A stretch of 64,000 nucleotides of DNA from Afipia clevelandensis ATCC 49720 (GTDB lineage Bacteria > Pseudomonadota > Alphaproteobacteria > Rhizobiales > Xanthobacteraceae). The DNA lies in contig NZ_KB375281.1 in the NCBI RefSeq assembly GCF_000336555.1, positions 4,270,155 through 4,334,154 on the forward strand, written 5' to 3'. Under the pieces are notes generated by a model. The model worked only from the letters and a program-made list of their open reading frames with translations, was not told where the DNA came from and did no database searches. Shown one piece after another: positions 25,981 through 35,008 of the stretch (position 1 is the stretch's first letter; each line of letters starts with the position of its first letter). A program made the position numbers and the translations under genes.

Positions 25981-27102
25981 ATGACACAGCGTCTTCCGGC
26001 TGCACTGACCCCGCTCGACGCCGCCCTTCGGTTGCTGCTGGATGGGACAGGGCCTGTTGAGCCTATGGATGGGTCGCTCGCGGACTCCGTTGGGCGTGTG
26101 GCTGCCGTGAATGCGCCACAGCGAGAAGCACATCCGGCGTTCAGCGTCGCGGTCTCCGATGGATGGGCACTGCGCGCGAGCGATATTGCAGGCGCTTCGT
26201 CATACTCACCGGTGGCTTTGACATCCGCGCCGGTATGGGTCGAGGCGGGTGATCGATTGCCGGAGCATTGTGACTGCGTGCTCGATGCCGACATGACCGA
26301 GCAGATCGGCCCGATATTTCAGGTACTCGCCGAAGCGGTGCCGGGTCAGGGTGTTCGCCGGGCCGGAGACGATATCGCCGCCGGGCGTTCGATTGTCGTG
26401 CAGGGCACGCGCATAAGGCCTCTAGACCAGCTTGTTGCGCGTGTGGCCGGAAACAATCGTCTCCAGGTTCGCTCGCCGCGCGTATGCGTAATTGATGTCG
26501 CAGCGACAGACGGCAGTACGGCATCGTCGCAGTTCGTTCTGGAGTTTGCGGAAAGCGCCGGTGCACGGACGGTTGGTCTGCAAACTAAAGGGCGTGACGC
26601 AGCCGCTATTTCAGCCTTGATTAGCAAGGCGGACTGCGACCTGCTCGTGACTGTTGGCGGCACCGGCCTCGGCCGCGGGGATGCGGCGATCGAAGCACTG
26701 GTCACGCGCGGGGCCAGACTTGCTCACGGACTCGCGCTGCAGCCGGGACGCACAGCGGCTGTCGGAAAGATCGGTTCAAGGCCCGTGATCGCTGCGCCTG
26801 GAGCGCCCGATCAGGCGTTGTCCATTTGTCTGACTCTGGTTCAACCGGCGCTGGACCTGCTTACTGGACGTGGACCCCGCCACAAAGTCATCCGTCCGCT
26901 TGCGCGCAAGATTTCGTCCACTGTTGGCATGACAGAGGTCGTATTGCTGGAACAGGCGGGTGAGGCCTGGATGCCGATTGCCGCGGGGCAGCTTTCGCTG
27001 GATGCCATGACACGCGCCGATGCCTGGATGGCCGTGCCGGGAGACAGCGAAGGTTACGCGGCCGGTGCGCCAGTTGGCGCGTTTTCTCTTCGCGAGATAT
27101 GA
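25981..27102 (+). CDS. Divergent MoeA-like protein
   Basis: A 373-aa cytosolic protein with the MoeA (molybdopterin molybdotransferase) fold. The normal family inserts molybdate into molybdopterin-AMP. Several active-site motifs are altered: the usual MDGYAV is SDGWAL, GEDI is GDDI (RRAGDDIAAG), the STGDE motif is replaced by VAATDGS, TSGG.S.GEYD by TVGGTGLGRGDAA, and LPGNPVS by APGAPDQAL. It lies 7 nt before a second MoeA gene and next to tungstate uptake. It may be a non-catalytic partner or a metal-selective variant. The assignment to the MoeA fold is firm, the role is not. Confidence 0.75.
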   Translation: MTQRLPAALTPLDAALRLLLDGTGPVEPMDGSLADSVGRVAAVNAPQREAHPAFSVAVSDGWALRASDIAGASSYSPVALTSAPVWVEAGDRLPEHCDCVLDADMTEQIGPIFQVLAEAVPGQGVRRAGDDIAAGRSIVVQGTRIRPLDQLVARVAGNNRLQVRSPRVCVIDVAATDGSTASSQFVLEFAESAGARTVGLQTKGRDAAAISALISKADCDLLVTVGGTGLGRGDAAIEALVTRGARLAHGLALQPGRTAAVGKIGSRPVIAAPGAPDQALSICLTLVQPALDLLTGRGPRHKVIRPLARKISSTVGMTEVVLLEQAGEAWMPIAAGQLSLDAMTRADAWMAVPGDSEGYAAGAPVGAFSLREI

Positions 27103-27109
27103 GATCGAG

Positions 27110-29059
27110 ATGACCGAACCGATGGCGCCGTCAACCAAATCGAGCGTCGAGCAGGATCAGTTCCTGACCATCCTGTCGCGTGAGGAGGCGCTTGCCCGTT
27201 TCGAGGCTGCGTTGTTTCCGCGCCATCTTGCTGCCGAGGAACTGGACCTCGCCGCCGCCCTTGGCCTTGTGACCGCAACCGATATTGTCGCCGCCGTCGA
27301 TGTCCCACCGTTCGATCGCTCCAATGTCGATGGCTTCGCGGTCCGTTCCGCGGATATTGCTACTGCGGGCGAAGCAGTGTCGGTTCGTTTGACGTTGAAC
27401 GATGAGGTGATTGCGTGCGGCACGGCACCGCATTTGCCGGTGACGCGGGGCACAGCGACGCCGATTGCAACAGGCGGTCCCGTTCCACGCGGCGCCGACG
27501 CTGTTGTGATGGTCGAGCATACGCACCCCGCCGGCGACAGTGCGATCGAGATTCGCCGCGCGGCCTCGCCCGGCCAGTTCGTCTCCTATGCGGGATCCGA
27601 TATTGCACGCGGTGAAATTTTGCTGCGCGCGGGGACGCTAATCGGGTCACGCGAAATCGGCATGCTGGCGGCGTCCGGCGTCGCGCGCGTGTCCGTGGTG
27701 CGCAAGCCGCGTGTTGCGATCATCTCGACCGGCGACGAACTGGTGCAGCCGGGTCAGCCGCTGCGGCCCGCTGCGATTTTCGATACCAATGGCGCGATCG
27801 TGACGGCGGCGGTGTCGGAGAATGGTGGGGAAGCGTCTTTTCTGGGTGCGTTTCCCGATGACGCGGTAAAGCTCGAAGCGGTCATGCGCCAGGCACTGGC
27901 GACAAGCGACATGCTGATCCTGTCCGGTGGGACGTCGAAGGGCGAGGGCGATGTGTCCCATCGCATTGTCTCGAAACTCGGTGAGCCCGGAATCATTGCG
28001 CATGGCGTGGCGCTGAAACCGGGCAAGCCACTGTGTCTCGCGGTGTGTGACGGAAAACCGGTCGTCATTCTGCCAGGCTTTCCAACTTCTGCGATGTTCA
28101 CCTTCCACGATATGATCGTGCCCGTGCTGCGTCGCCTTGCGGGCCTGCCGCCGCGGAATGATGCGCGCGTGATGGCGAAGGTGCCGGTGCGGATTGCGTC
28201 GGAATTGGGCCGCACGGAATTCGTGATGGTGTCACTGGTCGAGGGTGACGCCGGCTTGATCGCGTATCCGACCGGCAAGGGTTCCGGAGCAATCACGTCA
28301 TTTGCCCAGGCCGACGGGTTTCTGAAAATCGAGGCGCTCGCCGAGCAGATGCCCGCGGGCACCGACGCCGAGGTGACGCTGTTCACGCCGCATGTGCGGG
28401 TGCCGGATCTGGTGATTGTCGGGAGCCATTGTACCGGGCTCGACCTCGTGACGGCGCCGCTGGCGCGGGCCGGCCTGTCAGTGCGTTCGATTTCGGTGGG
28501 GAGTCTCGGCGGGCTGTCGGCGGCGCGGCGCGGTGAATGCGATCTCGCACCGATCCATCTGCTCGACGAGAAAACCGACACTTACAACGTTCCGTTTCTC
28601 GTCGATGGCCTTGAACTTGTGCCGGGCTATCGCCGTATGCAGGGCATCGTATTCCGCGCGGGCGATATTCGCTTTGAAGGTCTGGGTGCGGAAGACGCCG
28701 TGCGTGCCGCGCTGAACGATCCATCATGCCTGATGGTCAACCGCAATCAGGGCGCGGGGACGCGCATCCTGATCGACCGCCTGCTGGGAGAGGCGCGCCC
28801 CGATGGATACTGGAATCAGCCGCGTTCACACAATGCGGTGGCGGCGGCCGTGGCGCAAAATCGCGCCGATTGGGGAATGACCATCGCGCCGGTCGCACGC
28901 GCGGCGGGCCTCGGATTTATTCCCTTCGCCGACGAGCACTACGATTTTGCGCTTGTGACCGCGCGGAAGCAGCGTCCTGCCGTCCGGGCGTTTCTCGACG
29001 CCCTTCATTCGGCAGAGGTTCGGAACGCGCTGGAACAGGCGGGCTTTCGCCCGGCGTAA
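27110..29059 (+). CDS. MoeA fused to a C-terminal anion-binding (PBP-like) domain
   Basis: A 649-aa fusion. Residues about 15-425 are MoeA: FDRSNVDGFAV, ISTGDELVQPGQPL, LSGGTSKGEGD, KPGKP and LPGFPTSA are visible, closer to canonical than the preceding gene, although GEDI is GSDI. Residues about 430-649 form a COG1910-type binding-protein-like domain (NQGAGTRILIDRLLG, RADWGMTIAPVARAAGLGF) like that of the HTH regulator at 22288. ATG 27110 follows the upstream stop by 7 nt. Similar MoeA-PBP proteins occur in archaea and anaerobes. A role in oxyanion selection during W or Mo insertion is likely. Confidence 0.85.
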   Translation: MTEPMAPSTKSSVEQDQFLTILSREEALARFEAALFPRHLAAEELDLAAALGLVTATDIVAAVDVPPFDRSNVDGFAVRSADIATAGEAVSVRLTLNDEVIACGTAPHLPVTRGTATPIATGGPVPRGADAVVMVEHTHPAGDSAIEIRRAASPGQFVSYAGSDIARGEILLRAGTLIGSREIGMLAASGVARVSVVRKPRVAIISTGDELVQPGQPLRPAAIFDTNGAIVTAAVSENGGEASFLGAFPDDAVKLEAVMRQALATSDMLILSGGTSKGEGDVSHRIVSKLGEPGIIAHGVALKPGKPLCLAVCDGKPVVILPGFPTSAMFTFHDMIVPVLRRLAGLPPRNDARVMAKVPVRIASELGRTEFVMVSLVEGDAGLIAYPTGKGSGAITSFAQADGFLKIEALAEQMPAGTDAEVTLFTPHVRVPDLVIVGSHCTGLDLVTAPLARAGLSVRSISVGSLGGLSAARRGECDLAPIHLLDEKTDTYNVPFLVDGLELVPGYRRMQGIVFRAGDIRFEGLGAEDAVRAALNDPSCLMVNRNQGAGTRILIDRLLGEARPDGYWNQPRSHNAVAAAVAQNRADWGMTIAPVARAAGLGFIPFADEHYDFALVTARKQRPAVRAFLDALHSAEVRNALEQAGFRPA

Positions 29060-29065
29060 TCCATA

Positions 29066-29698
29066 TCAGGCGCGATCATCCAGCGCGGCAAGCTGGTCTG
29101 CTTCCGCGATATCCTCAACCGTGTTGGCATTGAAGAAAGGATCGAGCGGCACGACCGGCCAGTTGACCGTCGCCAGTTTGTAACGCGCCGTCCACCGGTC
29201 GATCTTGCGAATGTCTTCCACGACCAGCGCGTGACGCAATTCGCCGCGGAGCGCGACATTCCATAGCCCGATGACAGGATGGGTCTGATCGCCAGACGAC
29301 GCGACGGCGAGTTGCGCCTGTTCTTCAATTCGCGCTTGCTGCAGCCGCGCGACAAGATTGCGGGGCAGGAATGGGCAATCTGTCGCGGTGGAGAGCACCC
29401 ACTCGATATCCGGCCTGTGCGCGGCGGCCCAGTCGAGGGCCGCGAGGACACCGGCGAGCGGTCCTGCGAATCCCTCAACCGTATCCGCGACGACTGGAAG
29501 TCCGAATGACGCAAAGCGTGATGGATCGCCATTGGCGTTCAGAATGAGTCCGTCGCACTGTGGCGCAAGGCGCGTGATGACGCGCTCCAGAATGGTGCGC
29601 CCGCCGATGGTCTTCATCGGCTTGTCGCCGCCCCCCATACGCCGCGCGAGTCCGCCGGCAAGCAAAACGCCAAGAGTTGACGGACGGTCGTCAGTCAT
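29066..29698 (-). CDS. mobA: Molybdenum cofactor guanylyltransferase
   Basis: A 210-aa nucleotidyltransferase that joins GMP to molybdopterin to form the bis-MGD cofactor needed by both formate dehydrogenases here. The N-terminal [15 protein letters not shown] is the GTP-binding signature, and [10 protein letters not shown] holds the metal-binding aspartate. Two adjacent ATGs (29701, 29698) are possible; the second has better spacing from AAGGG. It overlaps the end of fdhD by 8 bases and is the last gene of the minus-strand operon. Confidence 0.93.
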   Translation of the reverse strand: MTDDRPSTLGVLLAGGLARRMGGGDKPMKTIGGRTILERVITRLAPQCDGLILNANGDPSRFASFGLPVVADTVEGFAGPLAGVLAALDWAAAHRPDIEWVLSTATDCPFLPRNLVARLQQARIEEQAQLAVASSGDQTHPVIGLWNVALRGELRHALVVEDIRKIDRWTARYKLATVNWPVVPLDPFFNANTVEDIAEADQLAALDDRA

Positions 29699-30605
29699 CA
29701 TCGCTGCCCTTGCGCCGATGCCGGGCGGACTCCTCGGCGACGAATTCCAGATTCTGGTCGAACACGATCCGCTGTTGGCCCGAGAGCGCGATGAAGCGCT
29801 TGCCCTTGGTGCGCCCGACAAGGGTCAGTCCGACCTGCCGCGCAAGCTGAACGCCCCATGCGGTGAAGCCGGAGCGCGACACCAGAATGGGAATTCCCAT
29901 GCGCACTGTCTTGATCACCATCTCCGAGGTGAGGCGTCCGGTCGTGTACATGATCTTGTCGGCGGTATCGACCTTGTGACGCCACGCCCAGCCTGCGATC
30001 TTGTCGACGGCGTTGTGACGCCCGACATCCTCCATGTAGCAGATCGGCTCGCCCTCCTTGCACAGAACGCAGCCGTGGATGGCGCCTGCTTCGAGATAGA
30101 GCGAAGGTGCGGTATTGATCGCATGGGTCATCTGATAGAGCCATGACGTCCGCAATTCGGCTTCGGGAAGCGTCGCGCCTTCGATGGCTTCCATCAGGTC
30201 GCCGAACGCGGTGCCCTGCGCGCAGCCGGAGGTGAGCGTCTTCTTTTTCAGCTTCTGTTCGAAATTGGTGCCGCGTTCGGTGTAGACAACGACGACCTGG
30301 AGATCGTCGTCATAAACGACCTCGGTCACCGTATCGTCCGGCCTGAGCATGTTCTGGTTGAGCAGGTAACCCAGGGCCAGATATTCCGGATAGTCGTTGA
30401 TCGTCATCATGGTGACGATCTCCTGCGAATTCAGGTACAGGGTCAGCGGACGTTCGACCGGCACACTGATCTCGACAGGCGCGCCGGTCTGGTCAATGCC
30501 GGTCACACGTTCGGTCAGCCGCGGATTGTTCGGATCGGGCATCACCCGCGGCAAGCGCTGGTCGCTGCCTTCGGTTTCCGGTTTGGCTCGAAGTGTTCCG
30601 GTCAT
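29691..30605 (-). CDS. fdhD: Formate dehydrogenase sulfurtransferase FdhD
   Basis: A 304-aa protein that transfers sulfur from a cysteine desulfurase to the bis-MGD cofactor before insertion into formate dehydrogenase. The essential cysteine region is [11 protein letters not shown] (usual CxxC form reduced to a single Cys here), and [12 protein letters not shown] plus [18 protein letters not shown] are characteristic. [11 protein letters not shown] adds another pair of cysteines. It lies 3 nt after mrp and overlaps mobA. Confidence 0.94.
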   Translation of the reverse strand: MTGTLRAKPETEGSDQRLPRVMPDPNNPRLTERVTGIDQTGAPVEISVPVERPLTLYLNSQEIVTMMTINDYPEYLALGYLLNQNMLRPDDTVTEVVYDDDLQVVVVYTERGTNFEQKLKKKTLTSGCAQGTAFGDLMEAIEGATLPEAELRTSWLYQMTHAINTAPSLYLEAGAIHGCVLCKEGEPICYMEDVGRHNAVDKIAGWAWRHKVDTADKIMYTTGRLTSEMVIKTVRMGIPILVSRSGFTAWGVQLARQVGLTLVGRTKGKRFIALSGQQRIVFDQNLEFVAEESARHRRKGSDDD

Positions 30606-30608
30606 GAT

Positions 30609-31460
30609 TTACTCGATCACGATGCGCGGCGCAGGTTTGGCCGCCGCGCCGGTGGTGATGGATGTCCAGAGCTGGCGCGCGATACCGATATAGTGCTTCG
30701 CATGCACGCCTTCAGGATCAATGGCAACAATCGGGCGTCCTTCGTCGGAGGTCTGGCGGATCGCCATATCGAGCGGGATTTCTCCGAGAAAGGGAATACC
30801 CTGCCGTTCCGCGTCAAGCCGCGCGCCACCGTGGCCAAAAATCGGCGTGACGTGATTGCAGGCCGGGCAGCAGAAGCTCGCCATGTTTTCGATCAGGCCA
30901 AGGATCGGGATGTTGACCTTGTTGAACATCTCGATTCCGCGGCGTGCGTCGATCAAGGCGATGTCCTGCGGCGTCGAGACGATCACGGCGCCTGCGAGGG
31001 GCGCCTGCTGCGCCATGGTGAGTTGCGCATCGCCGGTTCCGGGCGGGAGATCGACGACGAGAACGTCGAGGTCGTTCCACGCCACCTCGCGCAGCATCTG
31101 CGTGACGGCGGAGATCACCATCGGTCCGCGCCAGGCCATGGCGTTGTCTTCCTCGACCAGAAAGCCGATCGACATGACCTTGACGCCGAAGCGTTCCAGC
31201 GGCTCCAGCATACGGGGACCGAGCATCCGCGGCTTGCCGCGCAGACCGAACAGCTTCTGCTGCGACGGTCCGTAGATATCTGCGTCGAGAATGCCGACTT
31301 TCAGCCCCAGCGATGCGAAGCCGAGCGCAAGGTTGCAAGAGGTAGTGGACTTGCCGACGCCGCCCTTGCCGGATGCGACGGCGATGACGTGCTTGACGCC
31401 GGGAATTCCCGCGGCCTTCGAGGTCGCAGGCGGATGCGGTATGGTGCGAGCGACGGACAA
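30609..31460 (-). CDS. mrp: Mrp/NBP35-family iron-sulfur carrier ATPase
   Basis: A 283-aa P-loop ATPase that carries and delivers iron-sulfur clusters. The deviant Walker A is SGKGGVGKSTT, with DLPPGTGDAQLT downstream, and the cluster-binding pair is in ASFCCPACNHVTPIFG. The start codon appears to be TTG at 31460 with GGGAG 7 nt upstream. Compared with typical Mrp it lacks the N-terminal MIP18-like domain. Given its place between fdhD and a polyferredoxin, it probably serves Fe-S assembly of formate dehydrogenase. Confidence 0.92.
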   Translation of the reverse strand: MSVARTIPHPPATSKAAGIPGVKHVIAVASGKGGVGKSTTSCNLALGFASLGLKVGILDADIYGPSQQKLFGLRGKPRMLGPRMLEPLERFGVKVMSIGFLVEEDNAMAWRGPMVISAVTQMLREVAWNDLDVLVVDLPPGTGDAQLTMAQQAPLAGAVIVSTPQDIALIDARRGIEMFNKVNIPILGLIENMASFCCPACNHVTPIFGHGGARLDAERQGIPFLGEIPLDMAIRQTSDEGRPIVAIDPEGVHAKHYIGIARQLWTSITTGAAAKPAPRIVIE

Positions 31461-31499
31461 ATGCGATCTCCCGGCCGGTTGCGCGTCCCGCGCTTCGGA

Positions 31500-33539
31500 T
31501 TATTGCGATCCAAATGGATCGTTCTTCTTGATGGTCTGCGCACGCAGATAGTCCTCGGTCGACATGACCGGCGGGCGCTGCGGTCCGGAATGCGGATCGA
31601 ATCCCTCGTTGACAGCGGCTTCGACACGGCAATCTGAACACATCTTGATCACGTCGAGCCGCCGCGCGTTGGTGCCCTGGAACATCCAGTGCTTGTCCTG
31701 CAATTTCGACAGCACGCGCTCGATCGAGCTCCTTGTGCCGAACGGTGTGCCGCAGGCGATGCAGTGGAAGGGCTCTTCTTCTTTCAGGACACGGAGCGGT
31801 GCATTCCAGGCCTGGAAGTCGAGGCGCGGCTCCAGTGTGATGACATCTTCCGGGCAGGTCGCCTCGCACAGACCGCACTGAACGCACAGGCTTTCCGTAA
31901 ACCGCAGCATGGCGCGGTCGGGATTATCCGAAAGCGCATGCGTTGGACATGCGGTGACGCAGGCATGGCACAGGGTGCATCCTTCGACGTTCAGTTGGAC
32001 GCCGCCAAACGGAGCGCCGCGCGGAAGCGGCACGGAATCGATGGGAGCGGGTGCCGCAAGTTGAAGTTCGCGGAACAAGGTTTCCATGACGCCGCGTTTG
32101 GCGCCGCGCGGAATCAGCGTCGCAGGTGCTGGTGACGCGGTCGCGAGCGGTATGGCGTCGAGCATTGCGCGCAACTCATCCGGATCGTCGGTTTCCAGAA
32201 TGCGAACGAGGTCTTCGCCGAAGCCAAGCGCGGCGGCGATCGTTCCGGACATTTGCGCGCTGCTGCGCAGCCCGGCTGTTTCGTGCCGGGGCTGTGCGCG
32301 CAACAGAAGCGCAACACCCGCGCCGCCATAGGCAAAGACCGCCGCAAGGGATTCCGGCCCAAGCTGCGTCACCTCGTTGACGCGAACCGGGAGCACGGTG
32401 GCGGGCAGGCCGTCGCCGAATCGTGCGAGTGCCTCGATCAGCGGCTCGCCGTGATCGCCGTCATGAAAAAGCACAATCGCCTGTTCGCCGCCGGCCTTGC
32501 GATAGGTCTGCAAGAGCGTGCGAAGGCGGCGCATCAGCGCGTCGGCGCTCGGCAGTGCATAGGATGCGGCGCCGGTCGGGCAAACCGACGCGCAGGAGCC
32601 GCACCCCGCGCATATAAATGGATCAATCGCAACAGCATTTCCGTTCGGCACAATCGCGCCGGTCGGGCACTGATCGAGGCATCGCGTGCAGCCGGTGATA
32701 TTCGAGCGCGAATGCGCGCAGAGGGATTCTTCGAAATGGATGAAGCGCGGCTTGTCGAATGTTCCGACAAGGTTTCCGGCGTCCATGATTGCGCGTTCGA
32801 CGGAGGCAGGGTCGCGCGGATCGGCGCGCAGGTAGCCGGGCCGCAATTCATGCGCCGGAAACAGCGGCAGACCGCCGCTGACATCGAGAATGACATCGCA
32901 TGTCGAGGTCGCGCCGTCGTGCGCCATGCCGAACAGCAATTTGTCGCGGGACGAAGGCGAGGGGATCGCATAATCGTCAATCGCGAGTTCAAATTTCCCG
33001 AGATAGCCTCGCGCGTTGCGGATCGTGCCTTTCACCACCGGAAATTCGTTCACCGCGCGTGGCGCAAGATCGCCCGGCTTTGTCAGAACCACCGTGATGT
33101 CGAGGCGATCGGCGAGACGTTTCGCTGCATTGATGGCCACCTCGTCGCGGCCGTAGATCAGCACGACGCCGTTGCTCTCGAGCGTCACAAGCGAGATGGG
33201 CGGCATCTCTTCCGCCGCCGCGGCAATGAGCGCCGCGGTCTTTGGTCCGGCCGCCTCAGCATCCTTCGACCAGCCGCCGGTCTCGCGAATGTTAACGAAT
33301 GTGAGCGGAACTTGCGGAAAATCCTCGGCGGTCTCCTTGAACAGCGGCGCTTCCTGCGTGCAGGCCACCGTTATCGCTTCACCCTCGGCGAGGGCCGCCT
33401 TGAACTCGCCGAGATCGGCGCCGCAGAGCTGGTCAGCCCGCGTCATTTTCGCCGTGCAGCCGCGCCCGATCGCCTGCGTATCGAGCGGTATGGTCTTTTC
33501 GCAACTGCAAACCAGAAGGCGGGTCTTCGCGCTGTTCAT
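31500..33539 (-). CDS. Large 4Fe-4S polyferredoxin
   Basis: A 679-aa cytosolic iron-sulfur protein. Four ferredoxin-type clusters are visible in two pairs: CTRCLDQCPTGA and CAGCGSCASVCPTGA near residue 290-340, then CTLCHACVTACPTHA and CVQCGLCEATCPED near residue 545-600. Extra cysteines lie in an N-terminal LLVCSCEKTIP and a C-terminal HCIACGTPFG. Start ATG 33539 begins the first cysteine motif. It heads the minus-strand operon polyferredoxin-mrp-fdhD-mobA and is divergent from the FDH accessory genes. It may pass electrons during FDH assembly or turnover; the family is not well characterised. Confidence 0.85.
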   Translation of the reverse strand: MNSAKTRLLVCSCEKTIPLDTQAIGRGCTAKMTRADQLCGADLGEFKAALAEGEAITVACTQEAPLFKETAEDFPQVPLTFVNIRETGGWSKDAEAAGPKTAALIAAAAEEMPPISLVTLESNGVVLIYGRDEVAINAAKRLADRLDITVVLTKPGDLAPRAVNEFPVVKGTIRNARGYLGKFELAIDDYAIPSPSSRDKLLFGMAHDGATSTCDVILDVSGGLPLFPAHELRPGYLRADPRDPASVERAIMDAGNLVGTFDKPRFIHFEESLCAHSRSNITGCTRCLDQCPTGAIVPNGNAVAIDPFICAGCGSCASVCPTGAASYALPSADALMRRLRTLLQTYRKAGGEQAIVLFHDGDHGEPLIEALARFGDGLPATVLPVRVNEVTQLGPESLAAVFAYGGAGVALLLRAQPRHETAGLRSSAQMSGTIAAALGFGEDLVRILETDDPDELRAMLDAIPLATASPAPATLIPRGAKRGVMETLFRELQLAAPAPIDSVPLPRGAPFGGVQLNVEGCTLCHACVTACPTHALSDNPDRAMLRFTESLCVQCGLCEATCPEDVITLEPRLDFQAWNAPLRVLKEEEPFHCIACGTPFGTRSSIERVLSKLQDKHWMFQGTNARRLDVIKMCSDCRVEAAVNEGFDPHSGPQRPPVMSTEDYLRAQTIKKNDPFGSQ

Positions 33540-33686
33540 GATCTGCAACCTTGACCCTTGGCGTCTGCTAGGAGTGGTGATGTCAATCATATGGTGTCAC
33601 GGCAAGGACTTGCGCAAGCATCGCAATGCCTTGACCGGGATAGCATAGACTGCCCAAATACAAAGAGCTTAGGGAAATTTTCTACG
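33540..33686. promoter_or_regulatory. Divergent promoter region of the two FDH accessory operons
   Basis: A 147-bp gap separates the polyferredoxin gene (minus) from the ligase-like gene (plus). It contains the 10-bp palindrome CTTGCGCAAG at 33609-33618 and a TTGACC -35-like hexamer at 33631. No FNR box was seen. AGGGAAA near 33671 is the ribosome binding site of the plus-strand gene. Confidence 0.4.
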
Positions 33687-34445
33687 ATGACGGTTTCGCG
33701 CGCGGCGCAGGCGGAAAAGCTGCTCGATCTGCCTCCAGGCTACACACTCGTCCCGCTCCGCGAGCATGGTGATGCGTTCGCCCATGGCTGCAGCATCGCT
33801 TCGGAGGCCGGAGCCGGGACGCTGGTTTGGGTCCGGCGTTACGATCTGGTCGAATTCGCCGTGGTTCTGGAGCCGGACGAACCGCTGCTATCCGCACGCC
33901 GCGCGTTTTTTGCAGGCATGAACGCGACTGCGGACGCGATTGCGGTTCATTGTCCGCCGGAGCGGCAGGTCCAGTTCATCTGGCCCGATACGATCCTGTT
34001 CGATGGCGGAATACTGGGCGGCGGGCGGCTTGGCTGGCCGGCGGCCTGCCGGGAAAGTGAGGTTCCGGATTGGCTGGTGTTCGGCGTGATGCTGCGCGCC
34101 GCGGATATGGCGCAGGTTGGCGAGACCGAAGCCGCGAGCGGAGTTGCGCTGCTGAACGAAGGTTTTGAAATGGTCGATACCGAAGCGATGATCGGCAGTT
34201 TCGCCCGTCACCTTCTGACAGCATTCGATCAATGGAACGAGCAGGGGTTCGACCCGGTGGCGCGTGACTATCTCAGCCGTCTGTCCGGAAAGGGCGGCGA
34301 CGAGCAGCGCGGGATCGACACCAACGGCGACCTGCTCATCAGGATTCCTGGAGCAAAGGGACCGGTGACGCGAACCGGCCTTGTCGATGCGCTGGCCAAG
34401 GCCGCGTGGTACGATCCGGACTATCGCGCTCCGAAACTGGGGTGA
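33687..34445 (+). CDS. Biotin/lipoate-ligase-like protein in the FDH cluster
   Basis: A 252-aa protein that resembles the biotin/lipoate A/B ligase superfamily: the core has AVHCPPERQVQFIWPDTILFDGG and the loop GGILGGGRLGWPAA. The C-terminal part matches the small domain seen in DUF4444-type members. ATG 33687 follows an AGGGAAA site. True lipoate or biotin ligases have a conserved catalytic lysine that I cannot place here, so catalysis is uncertain. It starts a tightly packed set of accessory genes leading to formate dehydrogenase. Confidence 0.65.
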   Translation: MTVSRAAQAEKLLDLPPGYTLVPLREHGDAFAHGCSIASEAGAGTLVWVRRYDLVEFAVVLEPDEPLLSARRAFFAGMNATADAIAVHCPPERQVQFIWPDTILFDGGILGGGRLGWPAACRESEVPDWLVFGVMLRAADMAQVGETEAASGVALLNEGFEMVDTEAMIGSFARHLLTAFDQWNEQGFDPVARDYLSRLSGKGGDEQRGIDTNGDLLIRIPGAKGPVTRTGLVDALAKAAWYDPDYRAPKLG

Positions 34446-34450
34446 GGCGG

Positions 34451-35008
34451 ATGCTGAAACTTCCGCGCACGATCAGGCTCGATCCGTCAGATACGTTCGT
34501 GTTCGAGCGGGCGGCGGAGCCGGGCGAATGGGCGGTGTCGGGCGCATTCGTGTTCTGGGATCGCGATCCGGCGACCTTGGGCCAAAAGCAGAGGGTGGCG
34601 CTGCGGTCCGGGTTTCTTGGGATCGACAGTCTCGGCTGGTCCACGCTTGCGGTTGTCACCGAGGCGACGGAGGCCGAGAGGTCCGAGATTGTCGAGCGGC
34701 TCGCGGCGCAGCTTCTGGCGAAGTTTGGCGCGCCAGACATGGAAGCCGCGCGCGCTGCCGCCGGGGAGGAAGTCGCATTTGCATCCTCGCTGTGCGACCA
34801 TGCGCCCCAGACGATCCTGGCGGTGCAGCGTTCCGTTGAGAACGGGGAAATCCGCGAGCGCTTCCGGACCTTGAAGCCGCGTCCGACCGGGCCGGGCGGG
34901 GATCAATTGCATCGCCATGCCCCGGCCTTTACCTTTCACGAAGTTGAAGGCGAAGAACCGGCCGAGGACGTCGATCTCCTCGGCCTTACGAAGACGGAGC
35001 GGACATGA
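34451..35008 (+). CDS. DUF6505-like protein of the FDH accessory set
   Basis: A 185-aa soluble protein of unknown function, starting 5 nt after the previous stop. Recognisable blocks are TIRLDPSDTFVFERAAEPGE and FLGIDSLGWSTLAVV, with an acidic C-terminal tail. It overlaps the next gene by four bases (ATGA). The gene order ligase-like, this, DUF6352, DUF3305, DUF3306 recurs near formate dehydrogenases of alphaproteobacteria, from memory. Confidence 0.75.
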   Translation: MLKLPRTIRLDPSDTFVFERAAEPGEWAVSGAFVFWDRDPATLGQKQRVALRSGFLGIDSLGWSTLAVVTEATEAERSEIVERLAAQLLAKFGAPDMEAARAAAGEEVAFASSLCDHAPQTILAVQRSVENGEIRERFRTLKPRPTGPGGDQLHRHAPAFTFHEVEGEEPAEDVDLLGLTKTERT

